64,000 nucleotides of DNA from Tetrahymena thermophila SB210 (Eukaryota; Ciliophora; Oligohymenophorea; Hymenostomatida; Tetrahymenidae): the NCBI RefSeq assembly GCF_000189635.1, contig NW_002476271.1:1-64000 (forward strand), written 5' to 3'. Below the pieces are notes generated by a model. It saw nothing but the letters and a program-made list of their open reading frames with translations. It made no database searches and was not told where the DNA came from. A program made the translations under genes and the position numbers. How positions within the stretch are numbered: position 1 is the stretch's first letter; every line of letters starts with the position of its first letter. Shown here in pieces: positions 1-13,273 of this stretch.

Positions 1-1484
1 TAAAGGGCCTAGCTCTGTTTATTCACTCAAAGGATCTCCTATTATAACACTTTTTAATCGTTCTATCAACTTATCCTTAAATTGTTCATAAAGTTTATTG
101 TGAATTAATAATCTCTTTGAGCTATTGCAAACCTAGCCACCATTTTTAAGCCTTCCATTGATTGCAATCTTTTAAAATATAAATAAGTTGAATTATAAAT
201 TTAAAGTAAATTTTAGAAATAAATAAGTTTTTAAATTTTAAACAGTGTGAAAAATAGAAATTAAGATATTGCTGATCAATTTTTTTGAAAATTAATAGGA
301 AAAAAATAAATAATTTGAAACAATCTTCTTTCTAATTTTTTGTTAATTTCAAGAATAAAAGAAATAGGATATAGTTTAAAATATTAAAAAATAAATTATT
401 TTTTGAATTTACATCGACAGCAAAATTAACATCAGAATCTTCTAAAACTATGAAAGGATCGCTTCCTCCTAATTCCATTACGCATTTTTTTAAATATTTT
501 CCACTGATACTAGCAATAATTTAACCAGCTGTGGAACTACCAGTGAATGATACACCTCTGATTTTTGGGTTTGACACAATAAATTCAAAATCTTCTTGTT
601 TACTGTTTACAATCTAGAATTCATCTCCAAATCCTAATATTAATGAATAAATATAATTTTTTTAATTAAAACATGATTTGAAATTGCAATTATATTAAGT
701 AAGAAACAAAATTTATTTATAGAATTTAAATTAAATAGAAGAAATAATATCTGCCTAAGAGATGATTATGACGTTATTATAATTTACAAATTCAAAATTA
801 ATTTCAGGTAAAAAATTTAATTAAAATTGAAAAATTTTATAAGTTTTTTCAAAACATAATTTATTATTGAGATATGTTTTTCATCAAGTAATTAAATCTA
901 TAATGTCTTTAATAAATATGAGAAATAGTATATTTACCTGCCATCTCCATATATTTCTTTACCAATCTTGTTGTACGAGGAGTAGAATCAGAACCTCTAA
1001 CAATAACAGCATTACCGATAGTCATATAAGATGCAGTGCCTTTAAAAGTAATCCAAAAAGGAAAATTAAAGGGAGTAATTGTGTAAATTACCCCTAAAGG
1101 TTCATAAACTGTATAGCAATTGTCAGCCTCAGTCTTAACAGGAATTTTTCTATTGAAATGCTCAGCATTTTAGCAATAATATTTTATATGGAATATCACT
1201 TTTTAGACTTCCGCTCTAGATAGAGTAATTGGTTTACCCATTTCTTCAGTGATTGACCTAGCCATGACTTCAGTATGATCTTCTAAAATTTTTACTAGTT
1301 TTAGAAACTTTGCAGTTCTTTCTTATATTGATATTTCCTTAAATGTCTTGAAAGCTTCAAAACTTTTTTAAATTTTGTTTGAAATTTCTTCTCTGGTATC
1401 AAATTAGAAAGTTTCCACAAGTTGATTTGTAGTAGGATTGATGCTTTAGAATCCTCTCTAAGCACTTGGTATACTATTTTACAT
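1..1484 (-). CDS. Succinate-semialdehyde-type aldehyde dehydrogenase, 3' end outside window
   Basis: This NAD(P)-dependent enzyme oxidises an aldehyde, probably succinate semialdehyde, to the acid. Three exons are visible: 1484-938, 633-413 and 168-1, with introns 937-634 and 412-169 (GT...AG); the phases agree. The protein starts MQNSIPSAQRGFQSINP and shows [14 protein letters not shown], a GSSTAG cofactor loop, the active-site glutamate motif [14 protein letters not shown], and GGQVCNSSKR with the catalytic cysteine. [17 protein letters not shown] wording is typical of the bacterial-type SSADH subgroup. The C-terminus lies beyond base 1. Membership of the aldehyde dehydrogenase superfamily is certain; the substrate is inferred from motif similarity. 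It is the first gene of the window and faces away from the next. Confidence 0.92.
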
Positions 1485-4117
1485 GGTTTTCTCTTTTTGA
1501 TTTATTTAATTTTTATTCAAAAATAAGTTTTATTTAAATATTTAGAAAGGATTTTGTTTCTGGACATAAAAAGCATTAAAGCGAATTTTAGTAAGAAGAG
1601 ATGGTTTTATAATCGCACTCAGCTTTTTGAAGTAGATATTTATCATTTTTTTTGAAGTTTTTACACAAGCTATTCTATTATTTACCTTAAGTAAAATTTA
1701 GATTTAAATTTTTCTATTTGCTTATTTTAATTATAATTGATATTTACTGTTTTGATTGGTTTTAATTGAATTTAATGTAATCCTTTTTTTAAAAGTGATT
1801 CTCTTTTCAAAGTACTTTTTGTTTTTACATTTTCTATAATGAGTTTTAAACAAAATTTTCTGTTTCTATATCTAATTTTAAACAATAAATAAATTATTGT
1901 TTTATTCATTTTGTTTAATTTCAATAGTTTTTAAAACCTTTACTTAGATTATAAACCCACAAGAAAAACAACAATAGAAATACTTATAAAATAATTTAAA
2001 GAAATATTTGTAAAATAAAAATTTATAATTATGAAAATCTTCAAACTCAATGAAAAAGTTTGAATTATACTGAATTTAAATTTTTTAACTAATTTTGTTT
2101 ATTTTATTAATAAAGAAGTGATATAGAAAAATTTCAGATAATACTTTAAAATAATCTATTTATTACTTTATTTATTTGTAATTTCATTCTTTTTCATAAA
2201 TCATAAGTTAGTTATCTTTATAATATAATATAGAAGCTTTGCAGAAATTAATTTTTTAAGGTATAAATAGCATTTAATGTTTAAATTTTTTTTAATTTCT
2301 CCTCATTTCAATATTTTGAATTAAGAATATTAAAATATTAAGTTATTTTACTTTTTCATTAATTATAAATTTTGTCATTAACTTAAAATTTACTTAATAA
2401 ATTCTCAAAGGACTTATTTTCCAAAAATAAGGTATAATTCTATTATATATTTTTTGATTATATGTTATTAAATTTATATGAAATTTAATTTAAATGCTAA
2501 ATAATATTTTTTTGTATAAAGTAAAATCTTTCAGACTGGTCACACTGATAAACTGAGCACTCACTAAAAGTAAGAAAACTATTTATCCAAAATTTAACTT
2601 TTTGAAAACAAAATCCTTCTATAAATTAAATTTTTGTATATTTTGTGAAATTTTTTAGATACCTAGCTTAAAAAGGTTTACAAAATTTACTTTTAATTCA
2701 AAAAGATAAAAACAAAAAATCATCTCTTTTCAAAACATTATTTAATTATTCATTGAAATTTCTTTTTTAATAACCATTAAATTGATTATTTTAAAATGAA
2801 AAGTGTATTTTAAATAAAAATAAAATACTGTTCATGTCATATTAAATTAAAGAATAAATTTTTTAAGATTATTTAAAGTATGAAAATATATTATAATTTG
2901 ATGTTTTTCTACAGTTTAAAAATTTTCAAAAGTCTACTTTCAAAGAATGTATAGATAAATAAATAATCAAATGCTATTAATTTGAGCACACTTTCAGTAA
3001 TATAGGATATATTTATATGGTGTGAATTAATTATAATTATTAATGCAAACAATTTTATATATAGAAGCTTATTATTAATCATGTGATAAGGTAGTTTTGG
3101 TTTATTTGTTCTTTTAGGTTAATATCAATTATATTTTTATGTTTTCAAATAATTTTAATTATTTATATTAGTAATAAAATAAAAAGATTTTTAAAAATAT
3201 TTCTAGTATATAAAAGTTAAAGTAAAATTATATTTTACATTATCATAAATTTATATTTTGATTAATTTAGACAAAAATTACTGAATAATAAACATCAATA
3301 GTACTAGATATACTTTTTAAACCTTATTTCATCAATATTTATTTTAATGAAGAAGATCGAAAATTCAAAATATTTTGAAATTTAAAACATAAAATAGAGG
3401 ATTTTAAATTTTGTATTAATTTGATAAATAAATAACTATTTTTAGATTTGTTTTATTAAACATGATGAAATACGATATCGGCGAGCCCGCAATTTATCAA
3501 GGGTATAAGTTTTATATCAGATGAATAATTACTATAATCTTTAAAGATATTTATCTAAAAATATAATATAATTCCTCACTTATTAAAAGTTCACACTCAT
3601 TTCGAAAATGAAATCTATGATTTCTAATTTTTTTATATATTATTAATTTTCAGCTATCCAAATATTTAAAATAAGAGGAATTAAAGTTAATATTTTTTTA
3701 TTTTGAGATATATTTTAAAAATACTTATAATTTTTATTATATTTTATTCTATAATAATTTTAATTTTATTCTTTATTAATAAAAATTTGATATTAAACAT
3801 TTTGACTTTTTATATTTTTAGTTTTATTTAAACTAGATATTATTACTATTTCTAGAATTTCGTATACAATTAGACACTATAATAAATATCTTACAATGTA
3901 TTCTATTACTATAAGTTTGAATTAAAGCTAAAAATAGAAATGAAAAATTAAAATTAATAATAATTCACATTATTTTTTGTTAGAGAACGGATAGTTCTAG
4001 CTATTATTCTCTACTGCATTAATTTAAAAACTTAGATAATGGAAATATAAATGAGTATAACAAATTATTAAAAAATAAAAATAATAAAACACAATAATAC
4101 CTATTGATTGATATAGA
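1485..4117. other. Intergenic, AT-rich
   Basis: I see no convincing gene in these 2.6 kb of very AT-rich DNA. The one oddity is a GC-richer stretch near 3462-3524 that reads as a 20-residue ORF (see findings). The stretch must hold the promoters of the two genes that diverge from it. Confidence 0.6.
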
Positions 4118-5938
4118 ATGTCATAAACTTCATTAAGAATAAAACTCATTTTACTTATGCTAGTGCTCCTTTGTAGCTCTACTTTCGCAAATCCACTGTT
4201 AGATATAATTAATTAAAAGGATTTAAATATCATTAAAGTATAAAATTAATAAACTGAAAATGATAACTCCTCTAGAAATCTATTAAGTAGTACTATTAGA
4301 TTTACTTTTGATGATCAAGAAGTTTAGAGATCTAACAACAGTTTACATACTAAAATTATTAAGAATGCTTTGAAAATTGCTTTCAATTTTTATGAACAAT
4401 TTATTTAAGTTAAAAATCCTATTATTTCTGGCTTATAAGTTGACTGTTAATTTAATTTGTTACCTCAATAGTTCAAAATAAGTAAACAAAATTTTTATAT
4501 TAAAAATCACTAAAAATAACATTTTTAATAAAAGCTGTATAAAACACTGACATGCACTTCATAGTTGGTTTAGATAATGACAATGAAAATTGGATAGCTA
4601 AAGCAGGAGCTTGTAGCTTGTAAGAATCGGATAACAGACCAATTGTAGGAGCTATCATATACAACTAAAAATTTTTACCCTCCAAAAATAAAGGAAGCTT
4701 TTCTAACTTTGAATATGATCAATTAATTAAAGTTACTATCCACGAAATATTTCATGCATTAGTATTTCATGATAATTTATATCAGTATTATGTTAACTCA
4801 GCTCCTAATAAGTATGGAAAAAACTTAAATGGATAACCTTTTTTAGCTTTTTCAGAAGTACTTTCTTTTACCCAAAAGCATTTTGGTTGTTCTGATATTA
4901 AAGAAGTGTATCTAGAAGATATTGGCTCGGAATTAACAGCTGGAAGCCATTGGAAGAAAAGCTTATTTTTCTAAGATTTGATGACTGGTTATTTATCTTC
5001 AGGTACTTACTTACATAATTTTTTAGAATTTAATTTAATTAAAAATTTCCTATTAATTAGGCGACGTAACATGGAGCGGAATCAATAATGCGCTACTCAA
5101 AGATAGTGGTTGGTATGATATTTAAATGGATTTTCATGACAGATTGTTTTGGGGTAAAGACAAAGGATGCGATTTCTATTTTTAAACTTGCAATGCAAGA
5201 CCTTTACCTAAGGAATTTTGCGATTTACCAAATAACTAACAATATAATACTGGTTATAACTATGAAGGATATAATTTTAAATGCAATTAATTATTGACTG
5301 ATAATTGCTCTTATTAACTTTCTGAGGACAGTACTTCTTGCTATGGAAGAGTAGACAAACTTAATTTTATCGAGAATAGAATGGAAAAGTATGGATCTTC
5401 TTTTGGATGGAATAGCAAAGCAGTTATTAGTAGTCTCTCCCCTAAAAATTCTTATACTGAGGTTGGTCCTTAATAAATCTAGTGCTATCCATAAGAATGT
5501 ATCCAAAAAGGTGATAAAATTACCATATAGTTTACCATTGGAAGCAAAATAAATAAAATATAAAATGTTATTTGTGAAGAAGATGATCAGATTTTGACAG
5601 TAGACTAGTATGATGGCTAATTAGTCTGTCCAAAAATAAATAATTTCTGTACATAACAGTTTAATTGCAAAAATCACTGCAAGGGAAGAGGTTTTTGCAT
5701 GAATCAAACTTGTATTTGTGCTAAAGGATACTCAGGAGAAGACTGCTCTATCAATAATTCAAATTAAGATGAAGAGTTAGAAATTTTAGATTCAAATTGT
5801 ACTTCCTAGGATGATGATAATGAATGTATAAATTGCAATAAGGGATTTTAATTGATTGGTGGTTCTTGCTAAAAGACTTCATCACAAATTATGTTAATTT
5901 AAATATTTATCATAGCTTTCTATTTCATCTTAATTTGA
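4118..5938 (+). CDS. Leishmanolysin-like (M8) zinc metallopeptidase, copy 1
   Basis: Predicted secreted or surface metallopeptidase of the leishmanolysin/GP63 family, 569 aa. Exons are 4118-4481, 4535-5002 and 5061-5938; total length is a multiple of three. The N-terminus has a signal peptide (LILLMLVLLCSSTFA). The zinc motif HEIFHALVF (HExxH) is followed about 70 residues later by GSHW, the expected place of the third zinc histidine, and by the Met-turn (DLMTGY). Many cysteines follow, then an EGF-like module (CKNHCKGRGFCMNQTCICAKGYSGEDC region) and a hydrophobic C-terminal tail (QIMLIQIFIIAFYFILI) that could be a membrane or GPI anchor signal. TGA stop. Copy 2 lies 1.7 kb downstream on the same strand with the same two introns. 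Substrate unknown; in ciliates this is a large family. Confidence 0.92.
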
Positions 5939-7627
5939 TTGAAATTAGTATTTATATATATTTTTTAATATCGTATTCTCTATTTATAATTAAAATTTTG
6001 ATCAAAAAATAAAATAATTTGAGAAAAAATATTTAAAAACATTTCAAAGATTTTCAATATTTCTCAAAAAAAATACAAAATTGGTTTAAATAATTTAAAA
6101 ATATGTTTATAAAAAATAAATAATTTTTATATTTTTATATTTTTAAACTTTTAAATAATAAATTTAAAAACTATTTTTGCCAAAAAATTTGTGAATAAAT
6201 ATTTTATTTAGCTAATTGTAAGTAGCAAATAGATTTTTTTGTTTCTAAAACATCACAACCTAAGAAATTAATTAAATTGATTATTTTAATTTAAGTGATT
6301 TAAAATACTTATAAAAAGAAAATTATTTTAAATATGTTTTAAAAACTAAGAGTAAAATTAAAAATTTTACAGAAAGTTTTAGATAAGTTTTAGATTGTTA
6401 TTTGATTTAGTATGATATAAAAAATAAAATAGAAAGTTAATTTAATTTGCTGTTAGGAGTTTTATTTCAGTTAAGAAATGTAATTATCTAAATTTATATT
6501 CAATCATTCGAAATTTGAGCTAATTATTATAGACAAATTCAAATTTTTGTTTGCTTTTTTTCATTTATAATTAAAATTTAGCTTTATTCCCTAATAAAGA
6601 GAATTTTTAAATTGTTTTAAACTTAAATTGAAAAAATTATAGAGTATTTTAATGTTTTTATTTTTTAATTTGAATTTCATTTAAACTTTTATGTTTCTAT
6701 TTATTTTTTAAGATTTTTGTTTCTATTTGTTATTAGTATGAAAAACGTTTTTATTGTTATTAAATTTAGCTAAAAATTAAATCAAATTTATATGGAATAA
6801 ATTAAATTTGCTCCTTGAAATATCTACACTAAAAATAGATTTATTTTATTGCATAAATTTGTATTTTAAAATAGATTCTAAATTTAGTTTAGGAATAAAT
6901 TGTAAATCTAAAACAAAATTTGTCAATTTTGAAATTTAAATAAATGAATTAAAATAGATAATTATTTATACAAAGTAATTGAATTAAGTAAATAGCTATT
7001 TTTAGATTTATGTCCCTTATATTAATGATATAAAAATTATTTTAATTTCAGGTAAAACTCTTTAAATAATTTTAATATACAAAATTTTTGAGTATTTATT
7101 GAAATTATTACAAAATATTTTATTATTTTTATTCTTTAATTACTTTTTATTAAATATTTTTAATTTAATTAGTAAATTTTTAAATAGAAACTTCTCAAGA
7201 AAATTTATTCCTAGCAGTATTACAATATTTACTAAAAGTATTTAAGGATGCTAACTTTTTCTATTTTTATATTTTTATTTTTAAAATTCTGAACTTTTAT
7301 TAAAGTACTACGCAACTAAATCAAATTTTTATAATTTATTTATTTTACAGAATGGAAATTGCTTTTAAAAAATATTTTACTAAATCTTTTTAATAATTAC
7401 TTTGTAGTTTTATTTAAAAAAGTTAAATACTAATTATAGATTTATAATTAGGTATAAATTTAACAAAATATAATATAATTTATTCTTTTAGTGAAATAGA
7501 AAAGAGCAATTCTAGCTTTTAATTAACTGATTCTATCACATTTAAAAACTTTAACTTATAAATTTAATAAAACTATAATAAATAATTCAAAAACAAAAAT
7601 AAAACCAGAATAAAGTAAAAAAAAAAA
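5939..7627. other. Intergenic between peptidase copies
   Basis: I found no gene in this 1.7 kb. It is AT-rich throughout and should hold the 3' end of copy 1 and the promoter of copy 2. Confidence 0.6.
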
Positions 7628-9513
7628 ATGAAAATACTAAACTCTACCAACAAAATAACTCTAGTGTTATTAATATTTGTGCTAACTTTTAGCAATATTC
7701 ATGCAAACCCTCTGCTAAATAAAATTAATTAAAGAGAAATTAAAATTATTAAATAAAAAACTAACTAATCAGAAAATGAAGACTCTCAAAGAAATCTGTA
7801 AGGCAGCACAATAAGATTCTCTTATGACGATTAAGAATTAAGAGAATATAATAACACATTACATACTAAAATCATTTTAAATGCTTTGAAAGTTGCTTTC
7901 AACTTTTATGAATAATTCGTTTAAGTTAAGAATCCTATTCTAGATGAATTAGAAGTTTAAAATTGTTATTTTGGTGATTTGCCAATATAATTCAAAAAAA
8001 GTAAAAAATTTTTTTTTATTAATTTAAAAATACTAAAAAAATATTTTAATAAAAAGCTATTAAAAACTCTGATATGCACTTTATTCTTGGCCTCACATTA
8101 GATATTAAAGAAGAATGGATAGCAAAGGCAGGAGCTTGTAGTTTGTTATATCCTGATAATAGACCTGTTGTAGGATTCATTATCTACAACTTGAAATTTT
8201 TACCCTCTTAAGATAAAGTTAGCTTTTCGAACTTCGAATATGATAAATTAATCAAAGTAACTATCCACGAAATATTTCATGCATTAGTATTTAGCGAAAG
8301 CCTTTATAAATACTATGTCAATATTACTCCTGATTAGTACGGTATCAATAAGGATGGAAAACCATTTTTGGCACTACCTGAGATTCTCTCATTTGCATAA
8401 TAACATTTCAGATGTAATCAAATTAATCAAGTATATTTGGAGGGAAGTGGGTAATAAGGCACAGCTGGATCTCACTGGAGTAAGAGTCTTTTTTATCAAG
8501 ACTTGATGACTGGCTATATTTTAGCAGGTATTTAATCATTAAATTTATTTGTATTTATTTTCAAATAAACTTATTTTACTTTTAAAATACTATTCTTGGT
8601 TTTATTAATTTTAATATATTATTAAATAGGTGATGTAACTTGGAGTGGAATAAATAATGCTTTACTTAAAGATAGTGGATGGTATGAAGTTTAAATGGAT
8701 TTTCATGACAGATTATTCTGGGGAAAAAACTAAGGATGTGATTTCTATTTTAAAACTTGCAATGCTCAACCTAGACCTAAAGAATTTTGCGATTTATCAA
8801 ATAACCAATAACCTAAAACAGGTTTTAATTATGAAGGATATAATTTTTAATGTTAACAAACTCTTCTTGATAAGGAATGTGGCTTTTAGATAAGCTTGGA
8901 TAATAAATCATGCTATGGAAGAGTTGATAAATTTAACAGTGAAGAAAATATTATGGAAAATGCTGGATCCTCTTTTGATTGGAACAGCAAAGGAATAACT
9001 AGTAATCTTTCACCTTTTGGTTCCGTTCCCTTCACAGATGCCTATTAAGCATAGTGCTATCCTTAAAAGTGTATTTAAAATGGCAATAAAATGAGCATAG
9101 AACTTACTATTGGTAGCAAAATAAACAAAATTCAAAAGGTTATTTGTGAAGAAGATGGTTAGATTTTGAAAGTTGAAGGTTACAATGGTGAATTAGTTTG
9201 TCCATAAATAAACGATTTCTGCGAGTAGCAGTTTAATTGTAAAAATCACTGCAGCGGAAGAGGTTTTTGTATGAATCAAAAGTGTATCTGTGCAAAAGGA
9301 TACTCAGGAGATGACTGCTCCATAATTAACTTTGATGAAATTTAAGTATTAGATATTTTAGATCCTTTTTGTACTATTTACAATGACAAGAATGAATGCA
9401 TTAAATGTAGTGAATAATTTTCATTGATTGGAAACTAATGCTAAATGAGCACTTCTTCATAAATTCTGCTAATTAAATATGTATTAATAGGACTATATTT
9501 AATATTATTTTGA
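7628..9513 (+). CDS. Leishmanolysin-like (M8) zinc metallopeptidase, copy 2
   Basis: Tandem paralogue of the gene at 4118, 575 aa, exons 7628-8000, 8057-8527 and 8630-9513 with introns at the same codons. The start follows a run of ten A residues. A signal peptide (LVLLIFVLTFSNIHA) is followed by conserved HEIFHALVF, TAGSHW and DLMTGY, so all zinc ligands and the Met-turn are present and the enzyme should be active. The EGF-like cysteine module (FNCKNHCSGRGFCMNQ...) and the hydrophobic tail (ILLIKYVLIGLYLILF) are also kept. The two proteins are similar from end to end, pointing to gene duplication followed by divergence, not a pseudogene: the frame is open apart from TAA/TAG glutamine codons. 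Confidence 0.92.
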
Positions 9514-10962
9514 ATTATATAAATTTGTTTGTTGCATATTATATAAAATTTAGTATTAATATTAGAAAAAATTTCAACTTCTTTAAAAATTAATCAAGTA
9601 TTTATTATTCTTAATTTAAAATAAATTATAATTTAAATTTATGAAAAATAAAAATTTCTTTTCTGATAATTATGAAGTAAATATTTATCCAAGGATATTA
9701 ATTATGAAAAAAAATAAAAAATTTAATTTTTTTAAAAGTCTCATAAATAAAATATAACAAAGAAATGATAAAAAATAAATAAAATTTAAAATATGATATT
9801 CTATTAATAAAAAACATTTTATATCTATTTATATATAAAAAATTTAAGTTTTAAATAGGATTAATGAAAAGATGAATATTCTTTATTTTAATTTTAATAT
9901 TTAAAACATTGGATTAGCTTTTAAAAATTAGAGGTTATCCTTTATATTTGAGATACTATTCTATTCAAGTTAAGCATAAGAAATATATTTTTAAAAATAT
10001 AACTTATTTAAGAGTTATAAATAATTTATGTTTAGGGTATTAAGAAATCAAATAAAACCAATTATTTGAAACAATATGCAAATTAATATTTTTAATGCTT
10101 TTAAATTGATTTTTGAACTTTTAATCAGAGCAAAAACTACTTTAGTCATTTGATAGAATAATATATCCTAAAATTCTGATCAAATAAAAAATTATGTCTT
10201 TTGGATCTAGTAATTATTATCAAATAAATTTATGTAAATTGAAATTATAGTATTTACTATGTTACTTTTGAGTTAAAGTTATATTTCTTATATTAAATTG
10301 ATTGATTGATAAGTTTTTGAAGAAACAGAAATAACGTTAACAATAAGTACTAATAGGTAAAAATATAAATTTAACCGCAAAAATGAGTGAGAGAATGATT
10401 TAATTTAATCCTTGGCTAATTATAAAAAAATAAAAAGTTATTGATATCTTTTTAAGTAAAAGAATTAAAATTAAATTACATAATAATTTGGTAGATAGTT
10501 TAAAGAAAATTAGAAAAACTCCAACAAGTTTGGGAAGTTTGGGGTTTAAAAATGAAAACAGTATTTACTCTTATTTAGTTCTATTAAAAAATAAATATTA
10601 TCATTGAAAAAAATGGAATATTGATTAGTCATGTGGCAATAATTTTATAAAAATAACAATTTATATGTAAAAATGAGTAATGCAAAAAAAAATGTGTGGT
10701 AATTAATTCTTTTTAGGAATAAAAAATTTAGTTGAAATTTGTTATCTCACAAATCTTACTCAAGGTAACTCATTTTATCATTACCAATTGCATGTGTGGA
10801 TGATTTTATCTAAGTGTTTAGCGCATTTTAAAATTTTAAGAATTAAAAAAATAGTAATATTTAATTAAATTAAAAGTTTCTTAAAATTTAATCGTAACCT
10901 AAATATCTAAAAAGTTTTAAAGAAGATAAAATATCAAGAAAGAAAGAAATAAAGGAAGAAAG
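9514..10962. other. Intergenic
   Basis: AT-rich sequence with no gene I can support. A purine-rich run (AAGAAAGAAAGAAATAAAGGAAG) lies just before the next start at 10963, typical of ciliate 5' leaders. Confidence 0.55.
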
Positions 10963-11694
10963 ATGATCTCATAGGTAAGGATATTAATATTTTAATATGA
11001 TTTTATCATGATTTATAAAATTTGATTTATTGTTTTTAATAATATTAGTTTTCCAAGTCAGTTAAAGGAAAAATTGGTACTGTTTTTATAATCTTCAACA
11101 TCTTAATAGCTATTTGTAATATCATTATTGTTATGTACATGATTGGTAACTATTGTGATACCCAAATATTAACACTTGTTGTAGCAGCATTCCTCTTTGC
11201 TCTTTTAAACCTAGCACTTTTAGTTAAAGACATGTTTTGGTCTTCAGGCTTCCTTCACTTTTCTGTGATATTTGATATAATTTTATGTATCCTATCTATT
11301 GCAGGTGTTATAATTATTAATCAAGAAAGATTCTGCTCACTCATCGGTTGCACAAAGGGAAAGGATGAAATAGGTATAAATTTTATAATAAATTACTATA
11401 TATTTTATAATTTATATCCATTAATAATCTAAAGATGTACTAAGTAACAATCCCTTAACAAGAAATAGCAAATACTGCGACAATCTTAGCTTAGATTAAG
11501 AAGAATTATATATTAGATTAATATTAAAAGCTGGTTATAACAACACCATGATTATTTAAGCTGCATGGCCACTAGCTTTTGGTATCATCTAAATTGTCTT
11601 ATGCTTTATATAATCAATAGTTAACTTCTTTAGTCTTTACAAGTTTGGTTGCCCTCCTTCAAAAGATGTCAGAGGACTTTAAATGTATGATTGA
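10963..11694 (+). CDS. Four-transmembrane protein, unknown function
   Basis: 198 aa membrane protein with no family I recognise. Exons: 10963-10974 (only four codons, MISQ), 11049-11373 and 11435-11694; the lengths sum to 597, a multiple of three. Four hydrophobic segments are visible: VFIIFNILIAICNIIIVMYM, LTLVVAAFLFALLNLALLV, FSVIFDIILCILSIAGVIII and AAWPLAFGIIQIVLCFIQSI. Between the third and fourth is a hydrophilic stretch with two cysteines (RFCSLIGCTKGKDEI). The layout resembles small tetraspan proteins, but I see no diagnostic tetraspanin CCG motif. The third exon was placed by frame: reading straight through the second intron hits TGA soon after. Confidence 0.8.
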
Positions 11695-12512
11695 TTAAAA
11701 ACTAAAACATAAATTATAATAATCTTTGATATTACTTTTAAGAGAGTAAATTAAAAGGTTGAGTAATTCTGAAATAGTGTACTTGTTTATATTTAAATTA
11801 GTGTAATTACTTTATCCTTTTTTTTAACATTAAATTAATTTAATAAAGTTTATTACTTTTTCCTTTTCATCATCAAAATACTTCATTCTTCATATATATA
11901 TGATTAAAGCTTGGCTATCACAAATTAAATTTGTTGTTATTTATTGATTTATTTTAAGTAAATAGAGTTATTGTTTTTATATTTATTTAATTATTTTGTT
12001 AGGATAATTGAAATAGCATAATTAAAAATAAAAACTTAGTAAAATGTTTTTGAAAATTATTTTTATTATGTTAATTATTATAAAATTTTAATTCATTTTT
12101 CTTTTGCTTTTGGAAACAGATTTTCATTTAGTACAGAAATTCTTATTCATATTTATTAAATTAGATATTTATATTTATTATGTATCTTGTTGCCTAATTT
12201 AATATGAATTATTTTACGCGTATCTAATGACAAAAGCAAGCCTTATATCTTGTAAGGACCTAATTACCTGATAGATACTTGCTTGATCAAAAGAATCAAT
12301 AAATGTTTCTGATTAATATGTTTGAATGAAATAAATAAATAAGCATGTGAATGATAAATATGAAGTTTTCTTAAAATAAATGATTTAGAAATTTTAAGGA
12401 AAACGCAAGATATATTATTTATACAAATTAAACTACAAACAAGATCCGTAAAATAATAGAGTAAAATAATATAGGCAAATATTTATTAATTAGGTAAAAG
12501 GAAAAGATTAAA
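11695..12512. other. Intergenic
   Basis: Nothing gene-like. The open frame on the minus strand at 12428-12610 overlaps the first intron and second exon of ARPC4 and is a shadow. Confidence 0.55.
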
Positions 12513-13273
12513 ATGGTAAAATAATATATCTTTATAATCAAGGAAGAGTATTTAAAATGAATCTTTAATAATATTATAGAGTTCCACTTTAGAAGGATAC
12601 ACAAACGCATTAAGAGAAGTTTTAGATGTTAGTTTATCTCTTTAAGATTTCCCTAGTGAAATTGTCGAAAAGCATAATAAACCAGAAGTTGAATTACATG
12701 GATACAACAAAACCACTAAAAATCTTGTCCTCCATCCAATCTACTTGGCTCGTAGTGACAAGGAAAAGTGTTTGGTTGAACCTTCAGTCAACTCATGCAG
12801 AGTAAATTTATTTAGCTTTCAAAAATTTAATAAATTTAATATCTATTTAATGAGACATTTGTTTTTAAAAGTCATTTATTAAGTCAAAAAATTAATATAT
12901 TATTATTAGATTAGCTTCTTGTTGAAGAAAAATGATGAACTCGATATTTTGATCGCTTCAAGATTCTCTTAATATTTTATGGTTAGAGCTGATTAATTTT
13001 AGATTTTAAGAAGAAAGGCTGTTACTGTAACCAATTAATTTGCAAATAATCTTAAATAATACTCAAAATTCAATTAATAAATAGGGTTATGATGTTAGCT
13101 TCTTGATCACTAATGAGCATTTAGAAAAGTACCAAAAGAAAGAATTAATTTAATATATAATAGATTTTGTTGGCAATGTTGAAAAGGATTTGAGTGATAT
13201 TAAGTTAAATATTATCTCATAAGCTAGAAAGTCTGCTACTTTCTATGCCAAATAAATTTCTAAAGACATATGA
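12513..13273 (+). CDS. ARPC4: ARP2/3 complex subunit 4 (p20)
   Basis: Core subunit of the ARP2/3 complex, which nucleates branched actin filaments. 176 aa predicted against about 168 in animals. Exons: 12513-12515 (the ATG alone), 12580-12801, 12910-13026 and 13085-13273; lengths sum to 531. Matching family segments are FPSEIVEKHNKPEVEL, SVNSCR|ISF, FMVRADQFQILRRKAV, GYDVSFLITNEHLEKY and the C-terminal ISQARKSATFYAKQI. The start was chosen because splicing ATG directly to SSTLEGYTNALREVL gives the normal family N-terminus; reading through the first intron also stays open and would add about 21 residues. The last intron (13027-13084) is required by frame between LRRKAVT and GYDVS. Identification is secure. 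Confidence 0.95.

Noticed and set aside
867..1097. 76-residue plus-strand ORF
   Set aside because: It is antisense to the aldehyde dehydrogenase exon, which has clear motifs.
10530..10552. GTTTGGGGTTT as internal telomeric sequence
   Set aside because: Only one unit is present, which can occur by chance.
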